Shown here one piece after another: positions 16,283-26,026 of a DNA stretch of 64,000 nucleotides. The notes beneath the pieces are model-generated. The model had not been told where the DNA came from. It ran no database searches and saw nothing but the letters and a program-made list of their open reading frames with translations. Location of the stretch: positions 703,993-767,992 of the forward strand of contig CAVPRS010000011.1 in assembly GCA_963707895.1 (NCBI GenBank), written 5' to 3'. Both the position numbers and the translations under genes were made by a program. The stretch's first letter is position 1; every line of letters starts with the position of its first letter. Source of the stretch: Fodinibacter sp963707895 (GTDB lineage: Bacteria; Actinomycetota; Actinomycetes; Actinomycetales; Dermatophilaceae).

Positions 16283-17638
16283 ATGAGCGTCAGCTTCGTC
16301 CTCGAGGCCCTCGTCGTCGTCGGCTCGATCGTCATGGGCACCCGGGCCGGGGGAGTGGGCGTCGGGCTCTGGGGTGGCCTCGGCACGTTCGTGCTGGTCT
16401 TCATCTTCGGCGAGGCGCCCGGCGAGCCGCCGGCCGCCGCGGTCGCGATCATCCTCGCGGTCGTCACGACCGCGGCCCTGATGCAGGCCGCGGGCGGCAT
16501 CGACTGGATGGTGGCGATGGCCGCGCGGATCATCGAGAAGCGCCCGAAGCAGATCACCCTGATCGCACCGCTGACGGCGTTCCTCTTCTGCATCGGCTCC
16601 GGGACCGGCAACATCATCTACCCCCTGCTGCCGGTGATCTACGACGTGTCCTACAAGAACCGGATCCGGCCCTCGCGACCACTGACCGTGACCGTCGTCC
16701 AGTCGGGCATCGCGCTGGCGGCCTCGCCCGTCTCGGCCGCGATGGCCGCCATGCTGACGCTCACCGACGTCGCGCCCTACGACCTGGGCCTCGGCCAGAT
16801 CCTCGCGATCACGTTGCCCGCGTGCGTGATCGGCATCATCGTGACGTCCCTCGTGGTCAACCGGATGTGGAAGGACCTCGACGACGACCCCGACGTGCAG
16901 GCGAAGATCACCTCCGGGGAGCTGGCTCCGCCCGACGCAGCGGCTGCCGACGGCGAGTCGGCCGCCTCGAAGCTCACCTTCACCTCGCGGGGCCGCAACT
17001 CGGCCCTCGCCTTCCTCCTCGGCGTCGTGGCGATCGTCATCTTCGGGCTGTTCCCCGACCTGCGGCCCTCGTGGGAGGTCGACGGCGAGAGCGTGTCGGT
17101 CGACATGACGAGCACCATCGTGCTGGTCATGTTCGTCGTCGGCGTGATCATCCTGTTCCTGGGGCGTCCCGACGTGCAGACGGTCCCGGACCAGTCGGTC
17201 TTCAAGGCCGGCATGATCTCGGCGATCGCGCTGTTCGGCATCGCGTGGCTGACGGCCACCTTCATCGACGCGCACGAGGAGTACATCATCAGCACCATCG
17301 GGGAGTGGGTCACCAACTGGGAGTTCATCTTCGCCCTGGCGGTGTTCCTCGTCGCGGCCCTCACGACCAGTCAGTCGACGGCGACCCGGACGATCGTGCC
17401 GATCGGCCTCGCAGCGGGCCTGCCGGTCGGCGTGGTCACCGGCATGTGGGCCGGCGCCCTGGGCGGCGTCTACACCCTGCCGGCCAACGGCACCCAGATC
17501 GCGGCGGCGAACTTCGACGCCACCGGCACCACCAAGCTGGGGACCAAGCTGCTCGACCACAGCTTCTTCGTGCCGATGCTCGTCCTGTCGGTCACCACGG
17601 TCGTGGTCGGCGCGGCGATCGGCGCCATCTTCTTCTGA
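16283..17638 (+). CDS. Anaerobic C4-dicarboxylate transporter (DcuA/DcuB family)
   Basis: A 451-residue inner-membrane carrier with about 11-12 hydrophobic helices. It matches the Dcu family, which exchanges fumarate, malate, aspartate and succinate: GGIDWMVAMAARIIEKRPKQ, the GSGTGNIIYPLLPVIYD motif and the late SQSTATRTIVPIG segment. Ribosome site AAGGAGA lies 7 bases before ATG 16283. It heads a run with an M20 dipeptidase and an exporter (gaps 44 and 13 bp). The pairing with a peptidase hints at Asp- or dipeptide-linked use of C4 acids; this is inference. Confidence 0.9.
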   Translation: MSVSFVLEALVVVGSIVMGTRAGGVGVGLWGGLGTFVLVFIFGEAPGEPPAAAVAIILAVVTTAALMQAAGGIDWMVAMAARIIEKRPKQITLIAPLTAFLFCIGSGTGNIIYPLLPVIYDVSYKNRIRPSRPLTVTVVQSGIALAASPVSAAMAAMLTLTDVAPYDLGLGQILAITLPACVIGIIVTSLVVNRMWKDLDDDPDVQAKITSGELAPPDAAAADGESAASKLTFTSRGRNSALAFLLGVVAIVIFGLFPDLRPSWEVDGESVSVDMTSTIVLVMFVVGVIILFLGRPDVQTVPDQSVFKAGMISAIALFGIAWLTATFIDAHEEYIISTIGEWVTNWEFIFALAVFLVAALTTSQSTATRTIVPIGLAAGLPVGVVTGMWAGALGGVYTLPANGTQIAAANFDATGTTKLGTKLLDHSFFVPMLVLSVTTVVVGAAIGAIFF

Positions 17639-17682
17639 CCGCACAAGCCCGACGACGTCGCACCCAGGAAAGGCGGTACGCC

Positions 17683-19026
17683 ATGGAGGTTCACGAGATC
17701 TCCGGCAAGGCCAGCGCTCTGATGCCCGGCATCATCAGCGACCTCGAGGAGCTGGTGGCGATCCCCTCGATCGCCTTCCCCGGGTACCCGGAGGAGCCGG
17801 TGCACCAGATGGCCGGGCGGACCCTCGCCCTGTTCCAGGAGGCCGGTTTCACCAACGCCCGGCTGATGGAGGTGCCCACCGGGTTCCCGCCGATCTACGG
17901 CGAGATCGAGGGTCCGGAGGGCTCGCCCGTCGTCATCCTCTACGCCCACTACGACGTGCAGCCGGCGCCGCCGGAGCAGGGCTGGTCGACCGACCCCTGG
18001 GTCGCGACCCACAAGGACGGCCGGATCTTCGGGCGCGGGGCCGCCGACGACAAGGGCGGTCTGGTGGCCCACCTGGGCACCCTGCGGGTCTTCGACGGCA
18101 CACCGCCGTGCACGGTCAAGCTGGTGCTCGAGGGGATGGAGGAGACCGAGAGCAACCTCGAGGCGTTCGTCGAGGCCCACCCCGAGCTGTTCCAGTGCGA
18201 CGTCTTCATCGTGTGCGACATGGGCAACCTGACGGTCGGGGAACCGGTGCTCACCACCGCCCTCCGTGGCGACGTGGCCTGCGTGGTCTCGGTGCGCACC
18301 CTGGAGCACCCACTGCACTCGGGGGTGTTCGGTGGCCCGGTCCCCGACGCGATGATGTCGCTCGCCCGCCTGCTCGCGACCCTGCACGACGACAACGGTG
18401 ACGTCGCCGTCGCCGGGGTCACGACCGGACAGTGGGCCGGTGCCGACATGTCGCCGGAGGACCTGCGGGCCAGCGCTGACGTCGCCGACGGTGTCGAGCT
18501 CGTCGGCACCGGAACGGTCGCCGACCGGTTGTGGGCCCACCCGTCGATCAGCGCGATCGGCGTCGACATGACCCGGATCGCCGGGTCGTCGAACGTGCTC
18601 ATCCCCGAGGCCAAGGCGAAGATCTCGATGCGGATCGCCCCCGGCACCGACCCCAAGGCCGAGCTCGACGCCCTGGTCGCCCACCTCGAGTCGCACGCCC
18701 CGTGGGGTGCGCAGGTGAGCGTCAAGCGCACCAAGGAGGCGCCACCGTTCCGCTGCGACACCACCGGCCCGGGCTACGACGCCGCACGCACCGCGCTCGA
18801 GCAGGCCTTCGGAAAGCCTGTGGGAGAGGCCGGTTCGGGCGGGTCGATCCCGCTCCTGCGAACCCTGCAGCAGGTCTCGCCGAAGTCCGAGTTCATCCTG
18901 TGGGGACCCGAGGACACCGCGCTCGCGCGGATCCACGCGTCCGACGAGAGCGTCGACCCCACCGAGATCGAGAAGCTCGTCGTCGCCCAGGCCCTGCTGC
19001 TCCAGCTGCTGGCCGAGCCGCGGTGA
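17683..19026 (+). CDS. M20 family metallopeptidase (dipeptidase-like)
   Basis: A 447-residue cytoplasmic di-zinc peptidase. The metal and catalytic motifs are present: LYAHYDVQPAP (His and catalytic Asp), GRGAADDKGG (bridging Asp), EGMEETES (catalytic Glu and ligand), and a late His in RIHASDESVDP. The middle lid domain includes HPLHSGVFGG. AGGAAAGGCGG precedes ATG 17683. It probably hydrolyses dipeptides or N-acyl amino acids; the substrate is not determined. It sits between the Dcu carrier and a DHA2 exporter in a likely operon. Confidence 0.9.
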   Translation: MEVHEISGKASALMPGIISDLEELVAIPSIAFPGYPEEPVHQMAGRTLALFQEAGFTNARLMEVPTGFPPIYGEIEGPEGSPVVILYAHYDVQPAPPEQGWSTDPWVATHKDGRIFGRGAADDKGGLVAHLGTLRVFDGTPPCTVKLVLEGMEETESNLEAFVEAHPELFQCDVFIVCDMGNLTVGEPVLTTALRGDVACVVSVRTLEHPLHSGVFGGPVPDAMMSLARLLATLHDDNGDVAVAGVTTGQWAGADMSPEDLRASADVADGVELVGTGTVADRLWAHPSISAIGVDMTRIAGSSNVLIPEAKAKISMRIAPGTDPKAELDALVAHLESHAPWGAQVSVKRTKEAPPFRCDTTGPGYDAARTALEQAFGKPVGEAGSGGSIPLLRTLQQVSPKSEFILWGPEDTALARIHASDESVDPTEIEKLVVAQALLLQLLAEPR

Positions 19027-19039
19027 CGGGCGCGAGCCG

Positions 19040-20557
19040 ATGACCGCCACGCAGGCCGCGACCGCGCGGGCCGGCGGGGTCCTCGCGGCGACCTGCCTCT
19101 CGACGCTCGTCGTCAACGCCAACACCTCGGCCGTCAGCATCCTGCTGCCCGCCATCAGCGACGACACCGGCACGTCGGTCGACACCCTGCAGTGGGCCGT
19201 CACGGGTTACTCCCTGGTCGGCGCCGCCGTGATCGTCACGGCCGGGTCGCTGGGTGACGTCTTCGGGCGGCGCCGGGTCTTCCAGCTCGGGCTGGCGCTC
19301 TTCGTCGTGTCCTGCGTGTTCATCGGGCTGTCGAGCTCGGGCGGCGCCGTCATCGCGGGCCGGTTCGTCCAGGGCGCGGCCGGCTCGACCATCCTGGCCT
19401 GCGGGCTCAGCCTGCTGACCGTCGCCAACTCGGGCGCGGAGCAGCTGCGGGCGGTCTCGCTGTGGGGGGCCGCGGCAGCGGTCGGGGCCGCGGCCGGGCC
19501 GCTGATCGGTGGCGTGCTCGTCGACATCACCGGGTGGCAGGGGTTGTTCTGGATCGACGCGGTGGTCGGGCTGGTCTGCATGGTCATCACCCGCCGGAGC
19601 GTGGCGGAGTCGAGGGACCCCAACCGGTCGCGCTCGATCGACTACACCGGCAGCGTCCTCATCGCGCTGACCCTCGGGCCCCTCATCCTCGCCCTGAGCA
19701 AGGGCAGCTCCTGGGGCTGGGCCTCGGTCGCGACGATCGGCTGCCTGGTCGTGGCCGTCCTCGCCGCCGTGGCCTTCGTGATGGTCGAGAAGCGCGTCGC
19801 CGTTCCCCTGCTCGACCTGGCCCTGCTGCGCAACCGGGTCCTCGTCGGCTCCACGGTGGCGATCCTCATCGGGGCGGGCACGATCAACGCCCTGATGTAC
19901 GTGCTGAGCCTGTGGTTCCAGGACCCCAGCTCGCTCGGGTTCACCCCCCTCCAGGCCGGGCTCGCGACGCTGCCGGCGACCGTGGGCCTCGTCGTCGTGG
20001 CACCCCTCGTGCCGAAGTTCGCGGCCCGGCTGGGGGCGCGCCAGGTCGTGGGGCTGGGGTTCGCGATCACCGCAGCCGGGTTCGCCGTCATCGGACTGGC
20101 TGACGCCGACTGGCTGTACCGGGCCTTCGTCATCCCCCTGATCGCGATCGCCGTCGGGATGGGGATGTCGAACGGTCCGGCATCGTCGGCCTCGACCGCC
20201 TGCGTCCCCATCGAGCAGGTCGGGTCGGCCTCGGGGGTGTCCAACATGGCGCGCTACGTCGGCGCGGCCGTGGCGACGGCGCTGGCCGCCACCGTCTACA
20301 GCTCGGTCACCGCGAACCAGGTCGCGGACGGCGTCCCCACCGGCGAGGCACTCACCGCCGGGCTGTCCGCCACCGCCTGGATGATGACCGTCTTCAGCCT
20401 CGCCGGGGTCGCGATGGCCGTCGTGATGGGCCGTCAGGCCCGCAGCGCGACCGGCACCCTGGAGGATGCCGCGGCGGCCGCCTCCGCGCACACCTACACA
20501 CTTCCGACCTCGGCGACACCCGCCCCGGCGACGCCGGCCTCGGCGGCCACGGGCTGA
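19040..20557 (+). CDS. MFS transporter, DHA2 (14-helix) drug exporter type
   Basis: A 505-residue exporter with about 14 hydrophobic segments. The first half carries the motif-A-like GDVFGRRRVFQLG after helix 2 and WAVTGYSLVGAAV in helix 2; helix 5 has the antiporter-type glycine pattern AAVGAAAGPLIGGVL. Most members export hydrophobic drugs with protons. ATG 19040 lies 13 bp after the peptidase stop. The C-terminal 35 residues are an Ala/Thr/Pro-rich tail. Confidence 0.88.
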   Translation: MTATQAATARAGGVLAATCLSTLVVNANTSAVSILLPAISDDTGTSVDTLQWAVTGYSLVGAAVIVTAGSLGDVFGRRRVFQLGLALFVVSCVFIGLSSSGGAVIAGRFVQGAAGSTILACGLSLLTVANSGAEQLRAVSLWGAAAAVGAAAGPLIGGVLVDITGWQGLFWIDAVVGLVCMVITRRSVAESRDPNRSRSIDYTGSVLIALTLGPLILALSKGSSWGWASVATIGCLVVAVLAAVAFVMVEKRVAVPLLDLALLRNRVLVGSTVAILIGAGTINALMYVLSLWFQDPSSLGFTPLQAGLATLPATVGLVVVAPLVPKFAARLGARQVVGLGFAITAAGFAVIGLADADWLYRAFVIPLIAIAVGMGMSNGPASSASTACVPIEQVGSASGVSNMARYVGAAVATALAATVYSSVTANQVADGVPTGEALTAGLSATAWMMTVFSLAGVAMAVVMGRQARSATGTLEDAAAAASAHTYTLPTSATPAPATPASAATG

Positions 20558-20589
20558 CATCCCGGTGGCATCCGCGACAGGATGGGTCG

Positions 20590-21015
20590 ATGGAGCAGAG
20601 CACCACGGTCGACATCGCGGCCACGCCCGAGCGGGTGTGGGAGGTGCTGAGCGACGTGGAGTACTGGTCGGAGTGGACGCCCACGGTGACGGTGGTGCGC
20701 CGGCTCGACGACGGGCCGCTGCGCACGGGGAGCCGGGCGAAGATCCGCCAGCCACGGCTGCCCGAGACCGAGTACGTCGTCACCGAGCTGGAGCCGGGGC
20801 GCTCGTTCACCTGGGTGGCCACCGGCCCCGGCGTGCTCACGACCGCCCGACACGACGCCGAGCCGCTGCCCGACGGTGGCACCCGGGTGCGGCTGTCGGT
20901 GTCGCAGTCCGGGTGGCTGGGATCGGTGATGGGGCGCTTCTACCGCGGGCTCACCGACCGCTACCTCGCCAACGAGGCCAACGGCCTCAAGGCCAGGTGC
21001 GAGAAGGGCCCCTGA
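20590..21015 (+). CDS. SRPBCC family protein (polyketide cyclase/START-like)
   Basis: A 141-residue cytoplasmic helix-grip protein. It opens with the typical ATPERVWEVLSDVEYWSEW and ends with the long amphipathic helix YLANEANGLKARCE. These proteins bind hydrophobic ligands; the ligand is unknown. The start is 32 bp after the exporter. It converges on nagB, whose stop is 58 bp away, and no clear terminator was found between them. Confidence 0.83.
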   Translation: MEQSTTVDIAATPERVWEVLSDVEYWSEWTPTVTVVRRLDDGPLRTGSRAKIRQPRLPETEYVVTELEPGRSFTWVATGPGVLTTARHDAEPLPDGGTRVRLSVSQSGWLGSVMGRFYRGLTDRYLANEANGLKARCEKGP

Positions 21016-21073
21016 GTCCCGTCACGCCCGGCGGGCGACGTGCGCCCGGGCGACGGCATCCCCCTGTGGCGGG

Positions 21074-21859
21074 TCAGCCGGGCAGGCCGCTCGCCGCGTC
21101 GTCGTAGTAGGGCCGGTTGCGCAGCGCCGCTGCGGCCGCCTCGTCGAGGCAGACCACCGTGTCGGGGTGCCACTGGAGCACCGATGCCGGCACGGATGCC
21201 GTGAGCGGGCCCTCCAGGGCGGCCGCCACGGCCTCCGCCTTGGCGTCACCGGTGGCGACGAGCACCAGGCGGCGGGCCTCGAGGATCGTGCCCAGGCCCT
21301 GGGTCACGCAGTGGGTGGGCACGTCGTCGAGGCCCTGGAAGAAGCGGGCGTTGTCGCGGCGGGTGCGGTCCGACAGGCGCTTGACCCGGGTGCGTGAGGT
21401 GAGCGCCGAGCCGGGCTCGTTGAAGCCGAGGTGCCCGTTCGCGCCGATGCCGAGCACCTGCACGTCGACCCCGCCGAGCTCGCGGATGCGCGCCTCGTAG
21501 GCAGCGGCCGCGGCCATCAGGCTCGGCACGTCGCGACCGGAGCCGTCGGGCACCGCCAGCCGCTCGGGAGCGAGGCCGATGACACCGCACACCTCGCGCA
21601 GCAGCACCTCGCGGTAGCCCTCCGGGTGACCGGGCGGCAGCCCGACGTACTCGTCGAGGGCGAACCCGTGCGCCTGCCCGAAGTCGGCGTCGCCGCGCTC
21701 GACGGCCCGGCCGAGCTCACGGTAGAGGCCCAGGGGAGAGGACCCCGTCGCCAGCCCGATGACGGGTGCCCGGTCACCGCCCGAGGGCAGCCGCTCGAGC
21801 ACCGCCTGCGCGGCCCGACGGGCCGTCGCGTCAGGAGTGCTCCGGACGACGACCTCCAT
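21074..21859 (-). CDS. nagB: Glucosamine-6-phosphate deaminase
   Basis: A 261-residue enzyme that converts glucosamine-6-phosphate to fructose-6-phosphate and ammonia. Family motifs: GLATGSSPLGLYREL (phosphate binding), FALDEYVGLP with the catalytic Asp, and GIGANGHLGFNEPGS. It is the last gene of the aminosugar operon and starts directly at the stop of the ROK kinase gene. A separate deacetylase (nagA) is needed to feed it from GlcNAc-6-phosphate and is not encoded in this operon. Confidence 0.94.
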   Translation of the reverse strand: MEVVVRSTPDATARRAAQAVLERLPSGGDRAPVIGLATGSSPLGLYRELGRAVERGDADFGQAHGFALDEYVGLPPGHPEGYREVLLREVCGVIGLAPERLAVPDGSGRDVPSLMAAAAAYEARIRELGGVDVQVLGIGANGHLGFNEPGSALTSRTRVKRLSDRTRRDNARFFQGLDDVPTHCVTQGLGTILEARRLVLVATGDAKAEAVAAALEGPLTASVPASVLQWHPDTVVCLDEAAAAALRNRPYYDDAASGLPG

Positions 21860-22767
21860 CAGGCGTTCACGCCCACCGGCTCGTTGCTGCCGGGCAGCAG
21901 GGCCGCGCCGATGGCGGCCACGGGCACGTCGCCGTCGAGCACCCGGATCCGCCCGACCAGGTCGAGGCGACGCAGGAACGGCGAGGCCTGCGCCCGGGAG
22001 GTGATGTCGGCTGCCAGGGCCTGCTCGAGCTCGGCGCGGTCGCGCGCCAGTCCGCCGCCGATGACGACCAGCTCGGCCCCGGTGACGACCAGCACCTGCA
22101 CCGCCAGCGCGATGCCGTGGGCCAGCGTCGCGACGACCTCGCGGGCCTGCTCGTCACCCGCTGCGGCCGCGGGGAAGAGGTCGGCGGCCGGCCCGGGCCA
22201 CATCCGGTGCAGGGCGGTGCCCGACGCGATCGTCTCGAGGCAGCCTTCCTGGCCGCAGGTGCAGGGCACGCCGGAACCGACCGGCAGGTGGCCGATCTCG
22301 CCCGCCGCCCCGCCGGCACCCCGCACGACCTCACCGCGGTGCACGATCGCGGCGGCCAGGCCGGTGCCGACGTTCAGGTAGGCGGTGGTCCCGTGGTGCA
22401 CCTCGGGCCGAACGGCGTGGTGAGCACCCAGGGCGGCGGCCTTGACGTCGTTGTCGATGCTCGGCCGCCGGCCGGTCGCGGCCTCGATACCGCCGGCGAG
22501 GTCGAGGGCGTGCACCTCGAGGTTGACCGCGTGCCGCGCCCACCCCGTCTCCGGGTCGACCAGCCCGGGCATGCAGGCCCCGAGGTGCTCGATCTGCGAC
22601 CAGCCGCCCACGACGGCGGCGGCCTGGTCGGCGACGTCGACCGCGGTGGCCAGCACCCCGGTGTTCCCCCGACCAGACGGGGCGGCCACCTCGGCGACCA
22701 CGATGCCGGCGTCGTCGAGCACGAGCGCGGCGGTCTTGGTGCCGCCGATGTCGATGCCGAGCCTCAC
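21859..22767 (-). CDS. ROK family sugar kinase (probable N-acetylglucosamine kinase)
   Basis: A 302-residue ROK kinase without the N-terminal DNA-binding domain of the repressor in the same operon. It has the ATP phosphate-binding start LGIDIGGTKTAALVLDD, the ROK zinc site CTCGQEGCLE, and the active-site region GGAAGEIGHLPVG. The position between a GH3 hexosaminidase and nagB makes GlcNAc the most likely substrate (giving GlcNAc-6-phosphate); glucokinase activity cannot be excluded. The start overlaps the GH3 stop. Confidence 0.88.
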   Translation of the reverse strand: MRLGIDIGGTKTAALVLDDAGIVVAEVAAPSGRGNTGVLATAVDVADQAAAVVGGWSQIEHLGACMPGLVDPETGWARHAVNLEVHALDLAGGIEAATGRRPSIDNDVKAAALGAHHAVRPEVHHGTTAYLNVGTGLAAAIVHRGEVVRGAGGAAGEIGHLPVGSGVPCTCGQEGCLETIASGTALHRMWPGPAADLFPAAAAGDEQAREVVATLAHGIALAVQVLVVTGAELVVIGGGLARDRAELEQALAADITSRAQASPFLRRLDLVGRIRVLDGDVPVAAIGAALLPGSNEPVGVNA

Positions 22768-24173
22768 GGAGCCACCTCACCACGACACAGGGCGACCAGG
22801 GCGCGCGCCACGGCGGGAGAGCCGCCGAAGGTCTCGATGTCGGCGCCGCCGCGCGGCCAGCCGCACTCGACGAGCACGACGTCGTGCCCCGCCTCGCGCA
22901 GCCGGTGGACGACCCCGGATGCAGGGTGCGACGCGTCGACCGCCCGTCCCACCACGGCCACCCTCGCACCCGGCGGCACGTCGGCCTCGGCGACCGTCAC
23001 TCCGAGTGCCGCCGGCCCCCACGAGACGTCGCCGACGGCGAGGTTGGCGGTACTGGCGACCTGCACGAACGCGACCGGGCCCGGCGCGGCCAGCCAGGCC
23101 GTGGCACGGCCGTCGAAACGGAAGGCGCCGGCGACGGTCGCGTCCGGCAGGGGTGCGGTGGTGTCGGGACCGGTGCCCGGGGCCGGCATCCGCCCGGCCG
23201 TCGTGCCCGCGAGGGCGCGCACCCGCGACGCAGCCTCGGCCACCCGGTCCTCGGGGAGCCGTCCGGCGTGCACGGCTGCGATGACGGCGGCGTGCACCGC
23301 CTCGAAGGTGTCCTCGCTGGTGGCCGAGCCGAGGCAGAGCAGGTCGACGCCGGCCCGCAGGGCGCGTACCGCGGCCTCGGGGATACCGGTCTCGGCGCTC
23401 GCCCCGGCCATGTCGAGGGCATCGCTCACGACGACGCCGTCGAAGCCCAGGTCGTCGCGCAGCAGCCCGATCACGGTGCGCGAGAAGGTGGCCGGGCTGT
23501 GCGGGTCGAGAGCGGCGACGACGATGTGCGAGGTCATGACCGAGGCGACGCCGGCCTCGACCGCGGCCCGGAACGGCGCCAGCTCGCGCTCGTGCAGCAC
23601 CTCGACCGTCACGTCGACCCGGGGCAGCCCGTGGTGCGAGTCGACCACGGTGTCACCGTGGCCGGGGAAGTGCTTGGCGCAGGCGGCGACCCCCGTCGAC
23701 TGCAGGCCCTCCACCCAGGCGGAGGTGTGGCGCGCGACGAGTCCGGGCTCGTCGCCGAAGCTGCGCACGCCGATGACGGGGTTTTGGGGGGAGGAGTTGA
23801 CGTCGACGTCGGGGGCGAGGTCGAGCCCGATGCCGAGCGCGGCCAGCTCGTGGCCGATGCCGGCCGCGACGGTGCGCGTGGTGGACAGGTCGTCGAGCCG
23901 GCCGAGCACGGCGTTGCCGACGGCGGTCGAGCCGGCGGGGTAGTGCAGCCGGGTGACGTCGCCGCCCTCCTCGTCGACGGCGAGGAGCACACCCGGCATC
24001 CGCTCGTGCAGCTTCGCGCAGAGCGCGGCCAGGCCGCCGGGGCCGGTCACGTTGTCGCCGTAGAGGCACACCGAGACCAGTCCCAGGCCGTGCGCGCGCA
24101 CCAGCCAGCCCGGCACGTCGGAGCCGGGGAAGCCGGGCTGCAGGGTCGCCGCGACGTCCGAGCCGAGGCTCAT
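22764..24173 (-). CDS. Glycoside hydrolase family 3, beta-N-acetylhexosaminidase (NagZ-like)
   Basis: A 469-residue enzyme without a signal peptide, so acting in the cytoplasm on imported sugars. The NagZ hallmark KHFPGHGDTVVDSHHGLP is present, with the His of the mobile loop, as is the nucleophile Asp in VVVSDALDMAGAS. The C-terminal 130 residues form an extra domain. ATG 24173 overlaps the permease stop (ATGA). Directly after binding protein and permease genes, it resembles the dasABC-dasD order known from Streptomyces. Probable substrates are chitobiose-like or muropeptide-derived GlcNAc oligosaccharides. Confidence 0.9.
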   Translation of the reverse strand: MSLGSDVAATLQPGFPGSDVPGWLVRAHGLGLVSVCLYGDNVTGPGGLAALCAKLHERMPGVLLAVDEEGGDVTRLHYPAGSTAVGNAVLGRLDDLSTTRTVAAGIGHELAALGIGLDLAPDVDVNSSPQNPVIGVRSFGDEPGLVARHTSAWVEGLQSTGVAACAKHFPGHGDTVVDSHHGLPRVDVTVEVLHERELAPFRAAVEAGVASVMTSHIVVAALDPHSPATFSRTVIGLLRDDLGFDGVVVSDALDMAGASAETGIPEAAVRALRAGVDLLCLGSATSEDTFEAVHAAVIAAVHAGRLPEDRVAEAASRVRALAGTTAGRMPAPGTGPDTTAPLPDATVAGAFRFDGRATAWLAAPGPVAFVQVASTANLAVGDVSWGPAALGVTVAEADVPPGARVAVVGRAVDASHPASGVVHRLREAGHDVVLVECGWPRGGADIETFGGSPAVARALVALCRGEVAP

Positions 24174-25012
24174 CCCTTCACCGCCCCGCCGACGAGCCCG
24201 CTGCTCATCCGGCCCTGGACGATGAGGAAGAAGATGATGACGGGCACGGCCACGAGGGTCGAGGCGGCCATCACCTGGCCCCAGTCGGTCTCCCGGCTGG
24301 CGCTCGCCTGCACGAAACCGCGCAGCCACAGCGGCAGGGTGCGCGACTGCTCCTCGGTCATCACCACGAGGGCCACGGTGAACTCGTTCCACGCCTGGAG
24401 GAAGGCGTAGACGGCGGAGGCGACCAGGCCGGGTGCGAGCAGCGGGAAGGTGATCTTGAGGAACGCCCTGGTGCGCGAGAGGCCGTCGACCATGGCGGCC
24501 TCCTCGAGGTCGGCGGGAACCCCCGCGACGAAGCCGCGCAGCATCCAGATCGTGAAGGGCACGACGGCGGCGGTGTAGAGCACGGCCAGCCCGATCGCCT
24601 GGTTGAGCAGGCCGAGCGAGCTCATCATCTTGTACTGCGCGATGAACAGGCCCTCGGCCGGGAGCATCTGGATCAGCAGGAGGGCGAGCACGAAGGACGC
24701 CCGGCCGCGGAACCGGAAGCGGCTGATCGCCAGCGCGCCGAGGAAGGCGATCATGATCGCCGCCACGACCGTCGTGAGGGTGACGACGAGCGAGATGGTC
24801 AGCGCCTGGCCGAACGACCCGTCGGTGGCGACGCTGACCAGGTTGTCGAAGGACCCGCCGAAGGGGAGGAACGTCGGGGTGGCCGACTGGAGCACGACGT
24901 TGGGCAGGAAGGCCGAGTTGAGCATCCAGTAGACGGGGAAGGCCCAGGCGAAGGCCAGGACGAGCGCCAGGGTGGTCAGCAGGGTGCGCTTCACGCGGGA
25001 GCGGTGCATCAC
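24170..25012 (-). CDS. Carbohydrate ABC transporter permease (MalG/DasC type)
   Basis: A 280-residue membrane protein with six hydrophobic segments and the EAA loop that contacts the ATPase: EEAAMVDGLSRTRAFLKITF near residues 180-200. The N-terminal helix has the usual WAFPVYWMLNSAF. The start overlaps the end of the partner permease gene. No ATPase gene is present in the operon; a shared MsiK-like ATPase elsewhere is the usual arrangement in actinobacteria. Confidence 0.92.
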   Translation of the reverse strand: MMHRSRVKRTLLTTLALVLAFAWAFPVYWMLNSAFLPNVVLQSATPTFLPFGGSFDNLVSVATDGSFGQALTISLVVTLTTVVAAIMIAFLGALAISRFRFRGRASFVLALLLIQMLPAEGLFIAQYKMMSSLGLLNQAIGLAVLYTAAVVPFTIWMLRGFVAGVPADLEEAAMVDGLSRTRAFLKITFPLLAPGLVASAVYAFLQAWNEFTVALVVMTEEQSRTLPLWLRGFVQASASRETDWGQVMAASTLVAVPVIIFFLIVQGRMSSGLVGGAVKG

Positions 25013-25959
25013 ACGTCCTCCTTCATGAGCGAGCGGACGTAGTACGCGCTGAGGGCGATGGTCAGGCCGAGGATGAGGATGCTGACGGCGCTGGCCGTCC
25101 CGAAGTCACCCTTGCCGGTGCCGAGCTGGTAGACGTACGTGCCGAGCAGGTTGGTCTCGTTGGTGACGCCCCCCGCATCCTGGAGCAGCTTGATCTGGGT
25201 GAAGACCCGCAGGTCCCAGATCAGCTGGAGGAGCATGACGATGGACAGCACGGGCGCGATGAGCGGCAGGATGATGTGCCGGAGCCGCTGGAGGCCGTTG
25301 GCCCCGTCGAGCGCGGCCGCCTCGAGCACCTCGGTGCTCACCTGGGTGAGGCCGGCGTAGATCGAGAGCGCGACGAAGGGCACGCTCATCCAGACGATGA
25401 TCACCGAGGCGACGACGAAGAACGAGAGCGGTTCGGCGAGCCAGTTGTGGCCCTCCGCACCCTCGACGCCGAGCCGCACGAGGGCCCAGTTGAGCAGCCC
25501 ACGTCGCCAGTCGACGATCCAGATCCACACCGTCATCGCCGCGACGACGGGCATGGCCCACGCGACGAGCAGGGCGACCTGGAGCACCACGCGGGCCCAG
25601 GTGCTCAGGGCGTTCATCAGCACGGCCATCGCCCCACCGATGGCGACGGTCACCAGGGCGGTCACGATGCAGAACACGATCGACCGCACGACGACGGTCC
25701 ACAGGTAGGGGTCGGTGACGAGGGCCTTGTAGTTGTCGAGGCCGACGAAGGGGGCCGGGGCCCCGAACTGCTGCATCAGGCCGTACTGCTTGAAGCTCGT
25801 GACGATCTGCCAGCCGATCGGGTAGCCGAGGGCGGAGATGAGCAGGACGAGCGACGGGATGATCAGGATCAGGGGGAGGCGGTTCCTCCGGCGGCGGTGC
25901 GCCCGCTTCGGGGTACCGGCCTTCGCGGTGGTCGGGGCCGTGGTCGTCCCGGTCGTCAT
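25009..25959 (-). CDS. Carbohydrate ABC transporter permease (MalF/DasB type)
   Basis: A 316-residue permease with a Thr/Lys/Arg-rich cytoplasmic N-terminus, about six membrane helices and the EAA loop LEAAALDGANGLQRLRHIIL. It forms the translocation pore with the downstream permease. It follows the binding-protein gene after 67 bp, a gap filled by a strong hairpin that may lower permease expression relative to the binding protein. Confidence 0.92.
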   Translation of the reverse strand: MTTGTTTAPTTAKAGTPKRAHRRRRNRLPLILIIPSLVLLISALGYPIGWQIVTSFKQYGLMQQFGAPAPFVGLDNYKALVTDPYLWTVVVRSIVFCIVTALVTVAIGGAMAVLMNALSTWARVVLQVALLVAWAMPVVAAMTVWIWIVDWRRGLLNWALVRLGVEGAEGHNWLAEPLSFFVVASVIIVWMSVPFVALSIYAGLTQVSTEVLEAAALDGANGLQRLRHIILPLIAPVLSIVMLLQLIWDLRVFTQIKLLQDAGGVTNETNLLGTYVYQLGTGKGDFGTASAVSILILGLTIALSAYYVRSLMKEDV

Positions 25960-25984
25960 GGGGGGTCCTCAGGTGGGGGTGGGT

Positions 25985-26021
25985 CCCCGGCGGCCGGTCA
26001 CAGGGGAACCGGCCGCCGGGG
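25985..26021 (-). terminator. Intra-operon hairpin between binding protein and permease genes
   Basis: A 14-bp perfect stem (25985-25998 with 26008-26021) and a 9-base loop, six bases after the binding-protein stop. Such stem-loops often act as partial terminators or mRNA 3' protection, leaving more binding protein than permease. No T-run follows. Confidence 0.65.
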
Positions 26022-26026
26022 TTCGA